A stretch of 64,000 nt of DNA, from the IMG/VR virus record IMGVR_UViG_3300042914_002629, positions 1 to 64,000 of that record. One strand, given 5' to 3'. The notes under the pieces were generated by a model. It was not told the DNA's origin. It ran no database searches and saw only the letters and a program-made list of their open reading frames with translations. Within the stretch, counting starts at the first letter, position 1. The number at the start of each line of letters is the position of its first letter. The translations under genes and the position numbers were made by a program. This stretch comes from a virus. Of the stretch, positions 17,101-25,606 are shown in pieces.

Positions 17101-18721
17101 CGACCTGCACAACCAAATCAATGCCATCGCTGGCAAGCCGCTGTCGGCCGACCTGACCACCTTCAGCGACGCCGATCTGAAGATCACCATCAACACCGAT
17201 CACCTGGCGGCGGCGAAGGCGGCTGCGCAGTCGCGCGAGCCGACCAAGATGCCCGACACGCCGATGACCCAAGGCGTGCCGCTGCCCAACTACGGCGCGT
17301 CCAAGCTGCCGGATGACAACACCAACGCCCCCACCTTCAACTCCCAGGTGGACAAGCTGGCGGGCCAGGCGGCAGCCGGCGACGTGCATGGCATCCTGAA
17401 CACCACCTACGGCACCAACACCTACGGCAAAAAGCTGGCGGCGCTGGCCAACAACACGCTGGTGGCCCTCGGGCACCCGGCGCTTGTTTCGCCCGGCATG
17501 AACACCAAGAGCGACCCGGCGAAGGGCACCTACAAGGTCGCGGATGGCTGGGGCGGCGCCAAGTCCGGCGGCCTCACCGCGGAGGCGCTGGCGCAGGTCG
17601 CGCCGAAGGTGGCCCCGCCAAAGGTCAAGGTGGAGCCGCCCAAGCCCGTGTTCCGGGAGTCCGACCTGCCGAAGCCGGTCGACTTCAACAACTGGAATGG
17701 CGCGGGCAAGGGCCTCTCGTCCAAGCCTGCTGTCAACGACCAGAACAGCATGGTCGCGAAGGCGCTCTACGACGCGGCGAAGACCGGAGACATCGCGAAG
17801 ATCAATGCGATGTACTACCAGCCGATCAACGCCGCCGGCAAGCCCGAGGGCCTTCCCAAGCCGATCAGCTCCCACCCGTCGCAGCACATCCGCGACTACC
17901 AGACCATGCTGGCGCAGAACATCCACGACCAGCTCAACCCGGCTGCGCCGCCCCGCAAGATGGCAGTGGGGGCGACCTTCGCCGACCTGTCGTCCAAGGC
18001 GGAAAAGCTGGACTACAAGCAAGCCGCCAACTGGTCGGACAAGATCGGCCACCGATACAGCGTGGTCGGCAACCCTGGCGTAGTGAATGAGAAGGCGCTG
18101 GGGATCGACCAACACATCTACGCGGGGGTGGGCTACAACGGCGGCGACAAGGTCTACAACGCCAGCCGCACGGCCTTTGACAAGCTGACCGCCACCGAAC
18201 GCAATGCGATCGTGCATTACACCGGCGGCGGATACGACGGCATGACCTCGGCCCTCACCTCGGGCAAGCTGGGGCCGAACGATCAGGCCAAGATGGCGCT
18301 GAACGGCCTGGCCAAGGCGTCGCAGCCGATCCCGAAGGGGATGATCCTCAAGCGGTTCCACAGCCTGGATGAAGCTGGCATCGCCAAGATGAAATCGAGC
18401 ATCGGCAAGGCCATCCTGGACCCGTCGATCACCTCCACCAGCGTGAAGCCGGATTTCCATTGGCCCGGAAACGTGATGCTGCGGATGGTCACCGGCGAGG
18501 GCGTGAAGGCGCTCTATGCCGGGCGCAACCCGAAGACCTACACCGGCCAGGCCATCTCCCAGCACGCCAATGAGATGGAGATGATCATGCAGCCGAGCAC
18601 GCGCTACCTGATCCAAAACGTGCGCCCGAGCCATGCCCTCACGCCCGAAGAACACGCCAACGGCTTCACGGCTGGCGGGGCTAAGTGGATCATCGACGTT
18701 GTGGTGTTGCCCACGGATTGA
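14117..18721 (+). CDS. polyvalent protein: 2H phosphoesterase-like, Nudix-like, HipA-like kinase, ADP-ribosyltransferase-like
   Basis: 1534 residues. Residues 8-130 have two HxT motifs (HLTTVYS at H47, HITLSYD at H115) of 2H phosphoesterases. Residues about 265-390 are Nudix-like: KGTAEAGLSLQANAIKE then TYEESGLKV, with Leu where the first Glu of the box is expected and K for R. Residues 570-790 resemble HipA-like kinases: K602 in QKWLVK, NWDVVGLSNDNLL (D682), RIDPGG (D703). Residues 1360-1534 look like an ADP-ribosyltransferase with R1413, S1440-T-S and E1486-M-E1488. Two GGQFA/GGEFA linkers and helical AGD..NTY repeats join the parts. Such fusions near MuF genes are thought to be packaged and injected; delivery is inferred. 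Confidence 0.8.
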   Translation: MPDDSATIEKLTGTFAAYSLAPRSANVLAAWAAEMGVPNPVAAKDLHLTTVYSRTPVPAYSPNGLPGMLLLADGFGLEHFGTALVLTVTAEWLMENAEHAKSLGATSDFPSYRPHITLSYDAPDFMPETPPPFALRLGDERVEDLRKMLRAMTSVAVMISKGWNPGQARVPAGGPHGGQFAGKGGTGMVGDIQAPHLGMQDGMNVATGDPYPMTAVRPTDVDFNDNPHDLAVYVKGYDPGSLDGARFDRWTPPGDWSRVEGQDPKLVEGNLITARGKSIGSGVIITEPDGRIWMVEPTNHFGGYENTFPKGTAEAGLSLQANAIKETYEESGLKVRITGVLGDYERTTSVARFYLAERTGGTPTGAGPESQAVKLAPLHEARRLANKPVDQKILDDYEAHIAARPAPVAKAMALPLLRVIAQAMARVVEKVKGPDGYNRWPAGSSKGGEFAPKGVHGGGAGVGGGGAAAAAKATQAPPGAFQHQLMTGKNPDNTALISANKAIAHYGSLANKADVAGLAAAMPPDPSKQASGGNGYTKAKFAQWQAAMTHAIAQSNKPVTAATGTDQTPMKLSAMTQVGAKPGGSAKGAIYKDADGQKWLVKSYPSSDQAKNEVLAANLYKRAGIDAPEMKLVDLDGQFHGGIGVASKFEDGTLSKFDPSNPVAVAKAQEGFAVDAWLSNWDVVGLSNDNLLSRPDGSLVRIDPGGALLYRAQGSLKGDAFGETVGEWDSLRGIGPNANAQAAQAFGKMTPEAMAKSADRVLFIPNADIRAIVAKYGPGDEAAKTALADKLIARKSDLVNKALTVAPASFLAPPPPVAAAPSPKTEGKPAVPTFTGEAATFYDKQVAKIAAMGEGSDFIPKMYVPSSAGAHGSDNYKAYQQFYHDSFVAAASSGKPIEPPSIFYKGSGSVTGAEKAKIDAQIDKDPKGVDKVITADNYAYVAAKMVEQGHGDVNIGYISATKALNDLPASHLFEQTGLPNSLGKDNAVALLHSKGDLHNQINAIAGKPLSADLTTFSDADLKITINTDHLAAAKAAAQSREPTKMPDTPMTQGVPLPNYGASKLPDDNTNAPTFNSQVDKLAGQAAAGDVHGILNTTYGTNTYGKKLAALANNTLVALGHPALVSPGMNTKSDPAKGTYKVADGWGGAKSGGLTAEALAQVAPKVAPPKVKVEPPKPVFRESDLPKPVDFNNWNGAGKGLSSKPAVNDQNSMVAKALYDAAKTGDIAKINAMYYQPINAAGKPEGLPKPISSHPSQHIRDYQTMLAQNIHDQLNPAAPPRKMAVGATFADLSSKAEKLDYKQAANWSDKIGHRYSVVGNPGVVNEKALGIDQHIYAGVGYNGGDKVYNASRTAFDKLTATERNAIVHYTGGGYDGMTSALTSGKLGPNDQAKMALNGLAKASQPIPKGMILKRFHSLDEAGIAKMKSSIGKAILDPSITSTSVKPDFHWPGNVMLRMVTGEGVKALYAGRNPKTYTGQAISQHANEMEMIMQPSTRYLIQNVRPSHALTPEEHANGFTAGGAKWIIDVVVLPTD

Positions 18722-18735
18722 GCTAGGGTGCGCGA

Positions 18736-19221
18736 ATGGACATGACCTTTCAGGGTGCCGTCGACCGGCTGCCCGATGCCGAAGCCAACTATCTGGGCGA
18801 CCCCGATGTGATCGAGGCGCTGATCCGGCAGTTCATAACTGCGCTTGTGGACAACGCCAAGGCGGCCACCTCGGATGATGCGGCGGCGGCCGGCACCCAG
18901 GCGCTTGCGTCCGAGTATGCCAAGTTCCTGGCCGGACTCGATCCCGCCTACCCGCCCGTCGAGGATTGGAACACCACCAGGCTCGGCCCCTACGCCGCGA
19001 AGTTCCTGGGTCTGGAGATGGCCGAGGGCGACACGGTTGAGGCCGTGATGCGCGACGCCTGGGCCTCCATCGTGATCGGCTTCTACGATGCCTTGGCCAA
19101 GGTGGCTGAGAGCAACAGCGTGGAGCCGATGGATTTCTACGTCGAACGGACCATAGAGACCTGGCGGGCCGTGTTCCTCGGCCTGCCGATCCCCACCCCC
19201 GAGGAGTCCGCCGATGTCTGA
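18736..19221 (+). CDS. hypothetical head-module protein
   Basis: 161 residues, helical and acidic, with no recognised family. Lies 14 bases after the polyvalent gene and overlaps the protease gene by 8 bases, so it is part of the head assembly operon. Confidence 0.6.
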   Translation: MDMTFQGAVDRLPDAEANYLGDPDVIEALIRQFITALVDNAKAATSDDAAAAGTQALASEYAKFLAGLDPAYPPVEDWNTTRLGPYAAKFLGLEMAEGDTVEAVMRDAWASIVIGFYDALAKVAESNSVEPMDFYVERTIETWRAVFLGLPIPTPEESADV

Positions 19222-19633
19222 CCTGAATGTCGAGATGCGCAGCAACATCGTGAAGCGCGATGATGACCAGCGCATAGTCTACGGCTGGGCACTGGTGGTC
19301 GAAGAGCACGGGCGGCCAGTAGTCGACCACCAGGGTCACCAGATCAGCCAAGAGGTGATGGAGAAAGCCGCCATCGGCTTCATGGAAGATCACCGCGTGG
19401 GCGGCATCCTCCACATCAAAAAGGCCGATGGGTCCGCCATGAAGGTGGCCGAGGTGGTCGCGAGTATGCCGATGACCACGGAAATCCAGAAGGCGTTCGG
19501 TCTGGACCTGGGAAAGGCCGGCTGGATGATCGGCCTCAAAGTCCTGGATGATGGCATTTGGCAGATGGTCAAGCGCGGCGACCTGCCCGCCTTTTCCATC
19601 GGCGGCTCGGGCGTGCTCACAAATGCCGATTGA
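19214..19633 (+). CDS. XkdF-like prohead protease
   Basis: 139 residues. VYGWALVVEEHGRPVVDHQG, FMEDHRVGGILH and the closing LPAFSIGGSGV follow the XkdF/phage serine protease pattern (compare HK97-type prohead proteases: an early strand, a central His, and an F-SIGG end). It would mature the scaffold and capsid inside the prohead. Directly upstream of the scaffold-like and capsid genes, as expected. Confidence 0.8.
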   Translation: MSDLNVEMRSNIVKRDDDQRIVYGWALVVEEHGRPVVDHQGHQISQEVMEKAAIGFMEDHRVGGILHIKKADGSAMKVAEVVASMPMTTEIQKAFGLDLGKAGWMIGLKVLDDGIWQMVKRGDLPAFSIGGSGVLTNAD

Positions 19634-19686
19634 CGGCCCCGTCATTTAGAGTGATTTTGCGCGCTACCCATAGGGGTTGCGTGCGT

Positions 19687-20496
19687 ATGGCTCCGAAGAC
19701 CCGACAGGTTGTGACAAAGCTGGAAGTCCGCGAAGTGTCCTTCGTGGACGCTGGAGCGAACCCTGGCGCCCGCGTGATGCTTTTCAAACGCCGCGACCCA
19801 GGCGGCCAACCGGAGACACCACCGATGAAGACCCTGGAAGACTACCAGAAGCTCACCGTCACCGAGCTGGCCAAGGGCCTGAGCGAAGCCGAGATCGCGA
19901 TCGACAAGGCCGCCACCGACGCCAAGGCCGCATCCGACGCCGCCGCCGCCGAGCTGAAGAAGCGCGATGACCGGATCGCAGAGCTGGAGAAGGCGGCCAA
20001 GGGCGAGCCCGAGGCGACCGACATCTACAAGGGCCTGAACCCGGCCCTGCGCGCCGAGCTGGAGAAGCGCGACGCCGACGCCAAGGCCGATCGCGAGAAG
20101 CTGGCCAAGGTGATGGATGAGCGGGCTGACGAGACCGCCATTGCCAAGGCGATGGCCACCTACCCGCATGTCCCCGCGACCACGGCGGCCGAGCTGGGTC
20201 CGATCATGAAGCGCGTCGCCAGCAACGCCACCACGGCGGCCGATCTGGTCAAGCTGGACCAGATCATGAAGGCGGCCTCGGCGATCGTGGACAAGGGCCT
20301 CTCCGGCGTGGAAGCCGGCGTGATCGTCCACAAGGCGGCGGCCGACACCGCCATCGGTCAGGTCACCATCCTGGCGCAGGAGATCATGAAGGCCGACCCC
20401 AAGATGTCGCTCAACGAGGCACAGGGCCAGGTCTTCAAGGCGCACCCCGAGCTGGCCGAGCGGCACCGCGCCGAGATGAACGCCCCGAAGGGCTGA
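19687..20496 (+). CDS. scaffold-like protein with XkdF-type N-terminus
   Basis: 269 residues from the ATG at 19687 (a GTG six bases earlier is possible). The first 30 residues (EVREVSFVDAGANPGARVML) are typical of the C-terminal part of XkdF-type proteases; the rest is a long charged coiled coil (AAAELKKRDDRIAELEKAAK), as in capsid scaffolds. Preceded by a short gap after the protease gene. Likely guides capsid assembly and is removed by the protease. Confidence 0.75.
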   Translation: MAPKTRQVVTKLEVREVSFVDAGANPGARVMLFKRRDPGGQPETPPMKTLEDYQKLTVTELAKGLSEAEIAIDKAATDAKAASDAAAAELKKRDDRIAELEKAAKGEPEATDIYKGLNPALRAELEKRDADAKADREKLAKVMDERADETAIAKAMATYPHVPATTAAELGPIMKRVASNATTAADLVKLDQIMKAASAIVDKGLSGVEAGVIVHKAAADTAIGQVTILAQEIMKADPKMSLNEAQGQVFKAHPELAERHRAEMNAPKG

Positions 20497-20533
20497 TCGG
20501 CGGCACGTCGCTTTCCCAACCCTGTCGGAGGCC

Positions 20534-20881
20534 ATGATGGCGAAGACCAAGTACAAGTATCTGGAGCAGGCGACCGCGGCGGTGGACCTGCTCATCCGCT
20601 ATCGCTTCGTCGCGCTCAACGCCGCCGGCCTGGCCGTGCTGCCGGCCGCCGGTGCCAAGGTCCACGGCCAGCTCGAAGAGCCGGCCAAGGCGGGGCGCCC
20701 GGTCACCTATGCCTGCGGCGGGCGCCTCAAGGTCGAGGCCGCGGCTCCGATCGTGGCCGGCGTCCAGGTGCAGACCGACGCCACCGGCAAGGCCATCATC
20801 CTCGGCGCGGGCGTCCCGGTGGGTGTGACCCGCACCGCCGTGACCACCGCGGGCGATCTGGTCGAGATCGAGGTTTCCTAA
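20534..20881 (+). CDS. capsid decoration/cement-like protein
   Basis: 115 residues after a GGAGG ribosome site. A small beta protein with repeated AGxxV and Gly turns (ATGKAIILGAGVPVGVTRTA), resembling DUF2190-type or lambda D-like decoration proteins. Its place just before the major capsid gene supports this. Confidence 0.7.
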   Translation: MMAKTKYKYLEQATAAVDLLIRYRFVALNAAGLAVLPAAGAKVHGQLEEPAKAGRPVTYACGGRLKVEAAAPIVAGVQVQTDATGKAIILGAGVPVGVTRTAVTTAGDLVEIEVS

Positions 20882-20964
20882 GACCGTCCCTGAGCGAGGC
20901 GGCCTGAGCCCCGCCAACCTCGCAACAAAGGGCGTCACCGACGCCGTTGATTGGAGTAACCAAG

Positions 20965-21969
20965 GTGCCGACTCCGGCCGAAGTCACGCTCGACACGTAT
21001 CTCACCGGCTACTCCCTGCGCTTTGCGCAGAGCGCCGCCAACTTCATCGCCAACCGGGTGTTCCCCGTGGTCCCGGTGCAGCTCCAGTCGGCGCTGTACA
21101 TGACCTTCCCCCGTGGCTATTTCTGGCGCGACCAGATGGAGCCCCGCCCGCTGGGCGGCCGTCCGCCCCGCGCCGACTACAAGACCGGGCAGGCGGGCTA
21201 TTTCGCGATCGAGTATGGCCTTGAGCACGCGGTGGATGACCGCACGCGCGCCAACGTCGTCGGCCCGCTGGTGCTGGATGAGCAGGCCACCACCATCCTG
21301 ACCCAGGCGTCGCTGATCAAGCGCGACCGCTTTTGGGCCAGCAAGTATTTCAAGACCGGCGTGTGGGCCTTCGACTACGAGGGCGTCGCCGCCGCGCCGA
21401 CCGCGGGCCAGTTCCTCCAGTTCAACCAGGCCGGCAGCGACCCGATCGCGCTGCTGGATGGCATCCGCGACCTGATGGCCCTCCAGACCGGCCAGACCCC
21501 GAACAAGCTGGTGCTGGGCGTCGATGTCTACCGCGTGCTGAAAAACCACGCGGCCTTCATCGAGCGCATCAAGTACAGCCAGAAGGCCGTGGTCACGACC
21601 GATCTGATGGCGCAGTTCTTCGAGGTGGAAGAGGTGCTGGTGGCACGCTCCATCTACAACGCCAAGGACGAGACCAACGTGGTCGGCGCGCCCGGCACCG
21701 AAGGCGGCCTGTCCATGCAGTGGATCGTGGACTCCAAGTCCATGCTGCTGATCTACGCGCCGGCCAACGTCGGCTTGAACATGCCGACCGCGGGCCTGAC
21801 CTTCGCCTGGACCAACCTGATCGCGGGCGCGGGCAATGCCAATGGCGGCGTGATCGAGCGGTATCGGGAAGGGCCGAACCACTCGGACATCTTCCAGATC
21901 CGCGACGCCTGGGACCAGGGCATCGTGGCGTCCGACCTGGGCGTGTTCTTCCACAACGCGGTGGCGTAA
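20965..21969 (+). CDS. major capsid protein
   Basis: 334 residues. The GTG at 20965 is preferred because GGAG lies nine bases upstream; a TTG at 20947 would add six residues. Starts TPAEVTLDTYLTGYSLRFAQ, then FIANRVFPVVPV, typical of the lambda E/HK97-fold capsid family, and ends with an IRDAWDQGIVASDLGVFFHNAV segment. No long cleavable N-terminal delta domain is visible, in agreement with a separate scaffold gene. Confidence 0.85.
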   Translation: MPTPAEVTLDTYLTGYSLRFAQSAANFIANRVFPVVPVQLQSALYMTFPRGYFWRDQMEPRPLGGRPPRADYKTGQAGYFAIEYGLEHAVDDRTRANVVGPLVLDEQATTILTQASLIKRDRFWASKYFKTGVWAFDYEGVAAAPTAGQFLQFNQAGSDPIALLDGIRDLMALQTGQTPNKLVLGVDVYRVLKNHAAFIERIKYSQKAVVTTDLMAQFFEVEEVLVARSIYNAKDETNVVGAPGTEGGLSMQWIVDSKSMLLIYAPANVGLNMPTAGLTFAWTNLIAGAGNANGGVIERYREGPNHSDIFQIRDAWDQGIVASDLGVFFHNAVA

Positions 21970-22022
21970 GGCGCTTCGGCGCCTACGTCTCTCCCTGAGC
22001 ACCACCGTTGCAGGAGATCGAC

Positions 22023-22691
22023 ATGTCCGACATCAACGACACCAAGCCGAAGGCCGACGACAAGCCCGAGGCAGAGCAGGAATCCCCGTGGGTTGCGGCG
22101 GTGCCGCTGCGCTGGGGCCTCACCGACACCGGCGAGCCGCGGTGGATCAATCCCGGCCAGCCGGTGCCCGCCGATGAGTCCGGACGCAACTATGAGCTGC
22201 TGAAGCGCACCGGCCAGATCATCCACAAGGATGGCGCGGCCGGCATCGCCCCCTACACCGGCGCCAGCTTCGTGCTGCTGGACTCCGAGAACCACCTTGC
22301 GGCGCCGGTTGCGCCTGGCGAGATCGTTGCCGTCGACCTGGGCAACGGTGCGGACGGTGCCGGCAGCGGCGAGGGGGTGACTCCCGCCGCCGGCCCCGCG
22401 CCGCAGCGGTACACGATGACCGAGGCCATGACCCTGTCGGAGCTGGGTGCCATCGCCGAAAGCCTCGGCCTGCCCACCTCTGGCAGCAAGGCTCAGATCA
22501 TCGCGCGGGTGAACAAGGCGCAGGACGCGGCCGAGGCTGCGCACCTGGCGGCCAACCAGCCCGCGCAGGAGGGCGCAGGAGCCGAAGCCGCCGCCGGAGG
22601 CTCCACGCCCCCGGCAGATGCCGCCGTGCCCGCTGGCGAGCCCTCCAGCGATGGCAACGACCCCACCAAGACCGGAACCGAGGGGGCGTAA
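22023..22691 (+). CDS. head protein with SAP-like motif
   Basis: 222 residues from the ATG after GGAGATCGAC. The N-terminal half is beta-rich (QPVPADESGRNYELLKRTGQ); residues about 140-172 form a SAP-like helix-extension-helix (LSELGAIAESLGLPTSGSKA); the C-terminus is Ala/Glu/Pro-rich low complexity. SAP motifs usually contact DNA or RNA. Lies between capsid and connector genes, so probably a head-associated accessory protein. Confidence 0.6.
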   Translation: MSDINDTKPKADDKPEAEQESPWVAAVPLRWGLTDTGEPRWINPGQPVPADESGRNYELLKRTGQIIHKDGAAGIAPYTGASFVLLDSENHLAAPVAPGEIVAVDLGNGADGAGSGEGVTPAAGPAPQRYTMTEAMTLSELGAIAESLGLPTSGSKAQIIARVNKAQDAAEAAHLAANQPAQEGAGAEAAAGGSTPPADAAVPAGEPSSDGNDPTKTGTEGA

Positions 22692-23297
22692 GTGGCCTTC
22701 AAGGTCCAAGACCCCCTCGGACCACCCGATCCGGCCGCCAATTCCATGGCGGCCGTTTCGGATTTCAAGACCCATTGGACCGACCGCGGCGACGCGGCCA
22801 CGGCGGGCCAGCCCGATCCCGACATCCAGGCGGCCCTGATCAAGGCGACCCAGTATCTCGGGGACTGGTGCGGCTACCCCTACAGCGGCCAGAAGGCGCT
22901 GTGGAACCAAGGCGCGCCATGGCCCCGCGTGGGCGCGGCGATCCTGTGGGGGCCTGCGATCCCCGAGAACGTCGTGCCGCCTGGCATGATCAGTGCCACC
23001 TGTGAGCTGGCCGGGCGCGCCCTGACTGGCATCATCCAGCCCGACCTGCCGCGCGGCGGGGCCGTGAAGCGCAAGACTGTCGACGTGCTCACCACCGAAT
23101 GGTTCGAGGGCGCGCCGGCCACCACGCTCTACACGGCGGTGCAGGCGTACATCTGCGAATACCTGCGCTACGGCATGGGTAAGGACGCGCTGATGAATAG
23201 CCCGCGACCCTTCGGCACGCCGAGCGGCGGCGAGGGCGAGTATTTCCATTTCGGCATGACCAACGACCTGCCCAGCCGCGGCGGCGGGAGGCGATGA
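22692..23297 (+). CDS. DnaT-like head-tail adaptor
   Basis: 201 residues from a GTG immediately after the upstream TAA. The pattern ALIKATQYLGDWCGYPYSGQ...WPR...IP.NVVPPGM...ELAGRAL belongs to the 'putative DnaT-like' phage family that forms the ring below the portal. Start is close to but does not overlap the previous gene. Confidence 0.75.
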   Translation: MAFKVQDPLGPPDPAANSMAAVSDFKTHWTDRGDAATAGQPDPDIQAALIKATQYLGDWCGYPYSGQKALWNQGAPWPRVGAAILWGPAIPENVVPPGMISATCELAGRALTGIIQPDLPRGGAVKRKTVDVLTTEWFEGAPATTLYTAVQAYICEYLRYGMGKDALMNSPRPFGTPSGGEGEYFHFGMTNDLPSRGGGRR

Positions 23298-23669
23298 TTG
23301 GCCGACTACAGCGATGAGGTGGCGACGGCGCTGGAGATGATCGCGGACAGCGGCGGGCCTGTCTCGATCACCTCCACCACGGTCACGGCCTATGACCCGG
23401 TCACCTTCCAGGAGACCAGCACGCCGGCCACCATATCGCTGATCGGCTGCGACCTGCCCACGGGCAATCGCGACGTGGCCATGTATGCCGGGATCATCAC
23501 CAAGAGCACCCGCAAGATCCTCGCCGCCGCGGCAGCCATGCCCGCGTTCATTCCCGAGCCTGGCGACCGCGTCACGGTCGAGGGCAAGCTGTGGACTGTG
23601 GCCAACCTCAAGCGGCTGATCCCGGATGGCGTGACCGACATCCTTTGGACCCTCTACGTCTGGAGATGA
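23298..23669 (+). CDS. head closure (neck) protein
   Basis: 123 residues from a TTG at 23298, directly after the upstream TGA. A compact beta protein (PVSITSTTVTAYDPVTFQET ... GDRVTVEGKLWTVANLKRL) like stopper/head-closure proteins of siphoviruses. The call is from size, strand-rich sequence and position between adaptor and tail-completion genes. Confidence 0.65.
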   Translation: MADYSDEVATALEMIADSGGPVSITSTTVTAYDPVTFQETSTPATISLIGCDLPTGNRDVAMYAGIITKSTRKILAAAAAMPAFIPEPGDRVTVEGKLWTVANLKRLIPDGVTDILWTLYVWR

Positions 23670-23673
23670 CCTG

Positions 23674-24135
23674 ATGCCCATGTTCGGAACCACCGAAACG
23701 TTCGTGTTCGACATGGGCAAGATCGCGTCCGACTGGGGCGATCGGCTCACCGGCGTGGTCCGGCAGTCGACCCAGGACATCTCGGAAGCCGTGATCGAGG
23801 GCACACCGGTGGATACCGGCTTCGCCCGCGCGAGCTGGTGGATGGAGATTGGCACCGCGCCGACCGCGCACCCGAACCCGCCGCCCGAGCCGGCGGTGGA
23901 TCAGGATGGCATCCGGCAGAGCATCGGCGATGGCCTGTCTATGGCGCTGGGCGGCGTCTCGATCGTGCTGCTCAATATCAAGCTGGGCGACACCATCGGC
24001 CTCTACAACTCGGCCTCGTACATCGTGGATCTGGAGTACGGCAGCAGCGCGCAGGCGCCGGTGGGCATGGTCCGCATCAACGCGCTGCGGTGGCCTCAGA
24101 TCGTCAACAAATGGCTGGCGGCGGCATACAAATGA
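23674..24135 (+). CDS. HK97 gp10-like tail completion protein
   Basis: 153 residues. VDTGFARASW near residue 45 and YIVDLEYGSSAQAPVGMVR near the C-terminus are hallmarks of the gp10-like neck/tail-completion family. It joins the tail tube to the head connector. Confidence 0.8.
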   Translation: MPMFGTTETFVFDMGKIASDWGDRLTGVVRQSTQDISEAVIEGTPVDTGFARASWWMEIGTAPTAHPNPPPEPAVDQDGIRQSIGDGLSMALGGVSIVLLNIKLGDTIGLYNSASYIVDLEYGSSAQAPVGMVRINALRWPQIVNKWLAAAYK

Positions 24136-24566
24136 GCGTGATCGGCCAGCATGAGATGCAGAGCGCGGCGCGGGCGCTGCTGGGGACCATCCCCGAGCTG
24201 CCAGACGCGGCGCACACGGCGTGGGATAACCGGGGCTATGAGCCGACCACCGGCGTGCCTTGGAAGAAAGAGCGGCTGGTGCTGATGGACAGCTTCCGGG
24301 TCACGGATGGCCCGATCGGCATCAACCGCGACGAATACGCCTGGATGCTGGACCTGTATTACCCCCTCGGCAGCGACATCCTGGCCCGCAGCCTGGCAGA
24401 TCAGGCACTCCGGACGGCGTTCTTCATTGGCCGAACCGTGCTGGTGCGTGCGCCTTGGTATTTCTATGTCGACGGCTACCGCATGGGCTCCACCCAAGAG
24501 GATACGCCGAATTGGTCTTTCCTACCTGTCGTCATGAGGCTAGTTATCAACGGGCCGGCTAAGTGA
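24132..24566 (+). CDS. tail terminator-like protein
   Basis: 144 residues in an ATGA overlap with the gp10-like gene. PDAAHTAWDNRGYEPTTGVP and the conserved order of aromatic residues fit the DUF4128/tail terminator family, which caps the growing tail tube. Directly precedes the tube protein. Confidence 0.7.
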   Translation: MSVIGQHEMQSAARALLGTIPELPDAAHTAWDNRGYEPTTGVPWKKERLVLMDSFRVTDGPIGINRDEYAWMLDLYYPLGSDILARSLADQALRTAFFIGRTVLVRAPWYFYVDGYRMGSTQEDTPNWSFLPVVMRLVINGPAK

Positions 24567-24600
24567 CGGCGGTAGGCCAGCCCTAGAGGGAGAACAAACC

Positions 24601-25557
24601 ATGTCGTTCGCACAGGGCGTCGCTGTCGAGATGGCCTATGTCAAGGAAGTGGCCCACGGGACCACTCCCGCGTCGCCGGCCATGAAGCGGCTGCGGCTCA
24701 CGCAGCGCAACATCAACGGCCAGGCCAACGCCATTCGGTCGGAGATCGTGGAAGCCCATGAGCAGGTCACCGACAGCCGCCAGGGCTTCCGGTCGGTGGT
24801 CGGTTCCTTCGGGTTCGAGCTGGCCTTCGGCGGGTTCGATGACTTGATCCCGGCTGCGATCGACGGCGGGGCGTGGGGAGCGGCCGGCGGCACCCCGGAA
24901 TTCCCGGGCGCCACCATGGCCGTGAAGATGAGCAACGCCGCGCTCCAGACCTTCACGGTGGAGCGTCGCTTCACCGACATCCTGAAATACCAGCTCGGCC
25001 GCGGCGTCGCCATCAACCAGTTCGGACTCCAGATCCAGGCTGATCAGCCGCTCATCCGCGGCACGATGGACATGCTGGGCATGTCCTACGGCGACATGAC
25101 CGGCACCACCATCGGCGCGCCGACCGACCTGCCCAAGCGGCCCTCCATGATCGCGTTCCAGGGCGACGTGGAATACGATGGCACCCCCATCGGCGTGGTC
25201 ACCGGGCTGAACTTCACCGTGAACGGCCAGCGCCAGCTACAGGCGGTGGTGGGCGACTACTACTCCCCCGACGTGTTCAAGGGGCAGAAGCAGATCGCCG
25301 GCCAGATCACGGCCATGCTGACCGACGCCTCGGCCTTCTACTCCGATTTCTTCCAGGAGAACGAAGTGTCCATGAAGGTCAAGCTGATGGACCCCAACGG
25401 CACCGATTTCATCGGGATCAGCCTGCCGCGGATCAAGATCAATTCCGCCACCATCGAGCCCGGCCAGGTCGGGCCGATCCTGATCAATTCTGACATCGAG
25501 ATCCTTCGCGACGCCACGAAGGCCACGTCGATGATCATCGAGCGCACCGGTTCCTGA
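24601..25557 (+). CDS. major tail tube protein
   Basis: 318 residues after GGGAGAACAAACC. Starts AQGVAVEMAYVKEVAHGTTP and has the AVKMSN...F..ERRF segment of phage tail tube proteins; no Ig-like extension is obvious. Polymerises around the tape measure to form the tube. Followed by strong hairpins, suggesting that this abundant protein ends its own transcript segment. Confidence 0.85.
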   Translation: MSFAQGVAVEMAYVKEVAHGTTPASPAMKRLRLTQRNINGQANAIRSEIVEAHEQVTDSRQGFRSVVGSFGFELAFGGFDDLIPAAIDGGAWGAAGGTPEFPGATMAVKMSNAALQTFTVERRFTDILKYQLGRGVAINQFGLQIQADQPLIRGTMDMLGMSYGDMTGTTIGAPTDLPKRPSMIAFQGDVEYDGTPIGVVTGLNFTVNGQRQLQAVVGDYYSPDVFKGQKQIAGQITAMLTDASAFYSDFFQENEVSMKVKLMDPNGTDFIGISLPRIKINSATIEPGQVGPILINSDIEILRDATKATSMIIERTGS

Positions 25558-25606
25558 GCACCCTACGGGGTGCCGTAGAACGCCCGGCGGTTCGCCGCGG
25601 GGCATA

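Noticed and set aside
16508-18655. 715-residue minus-strand frame (and 666 residues at 14036-16036)
   Set aside because: Antisense shadows of the polyvalent protein, created by high GC content; no family features.
21753-23855. 700-residue minus-strand frame
   Set aside because: Spans five well-supported head genes on the other strand; composition typical of a GC shadow.
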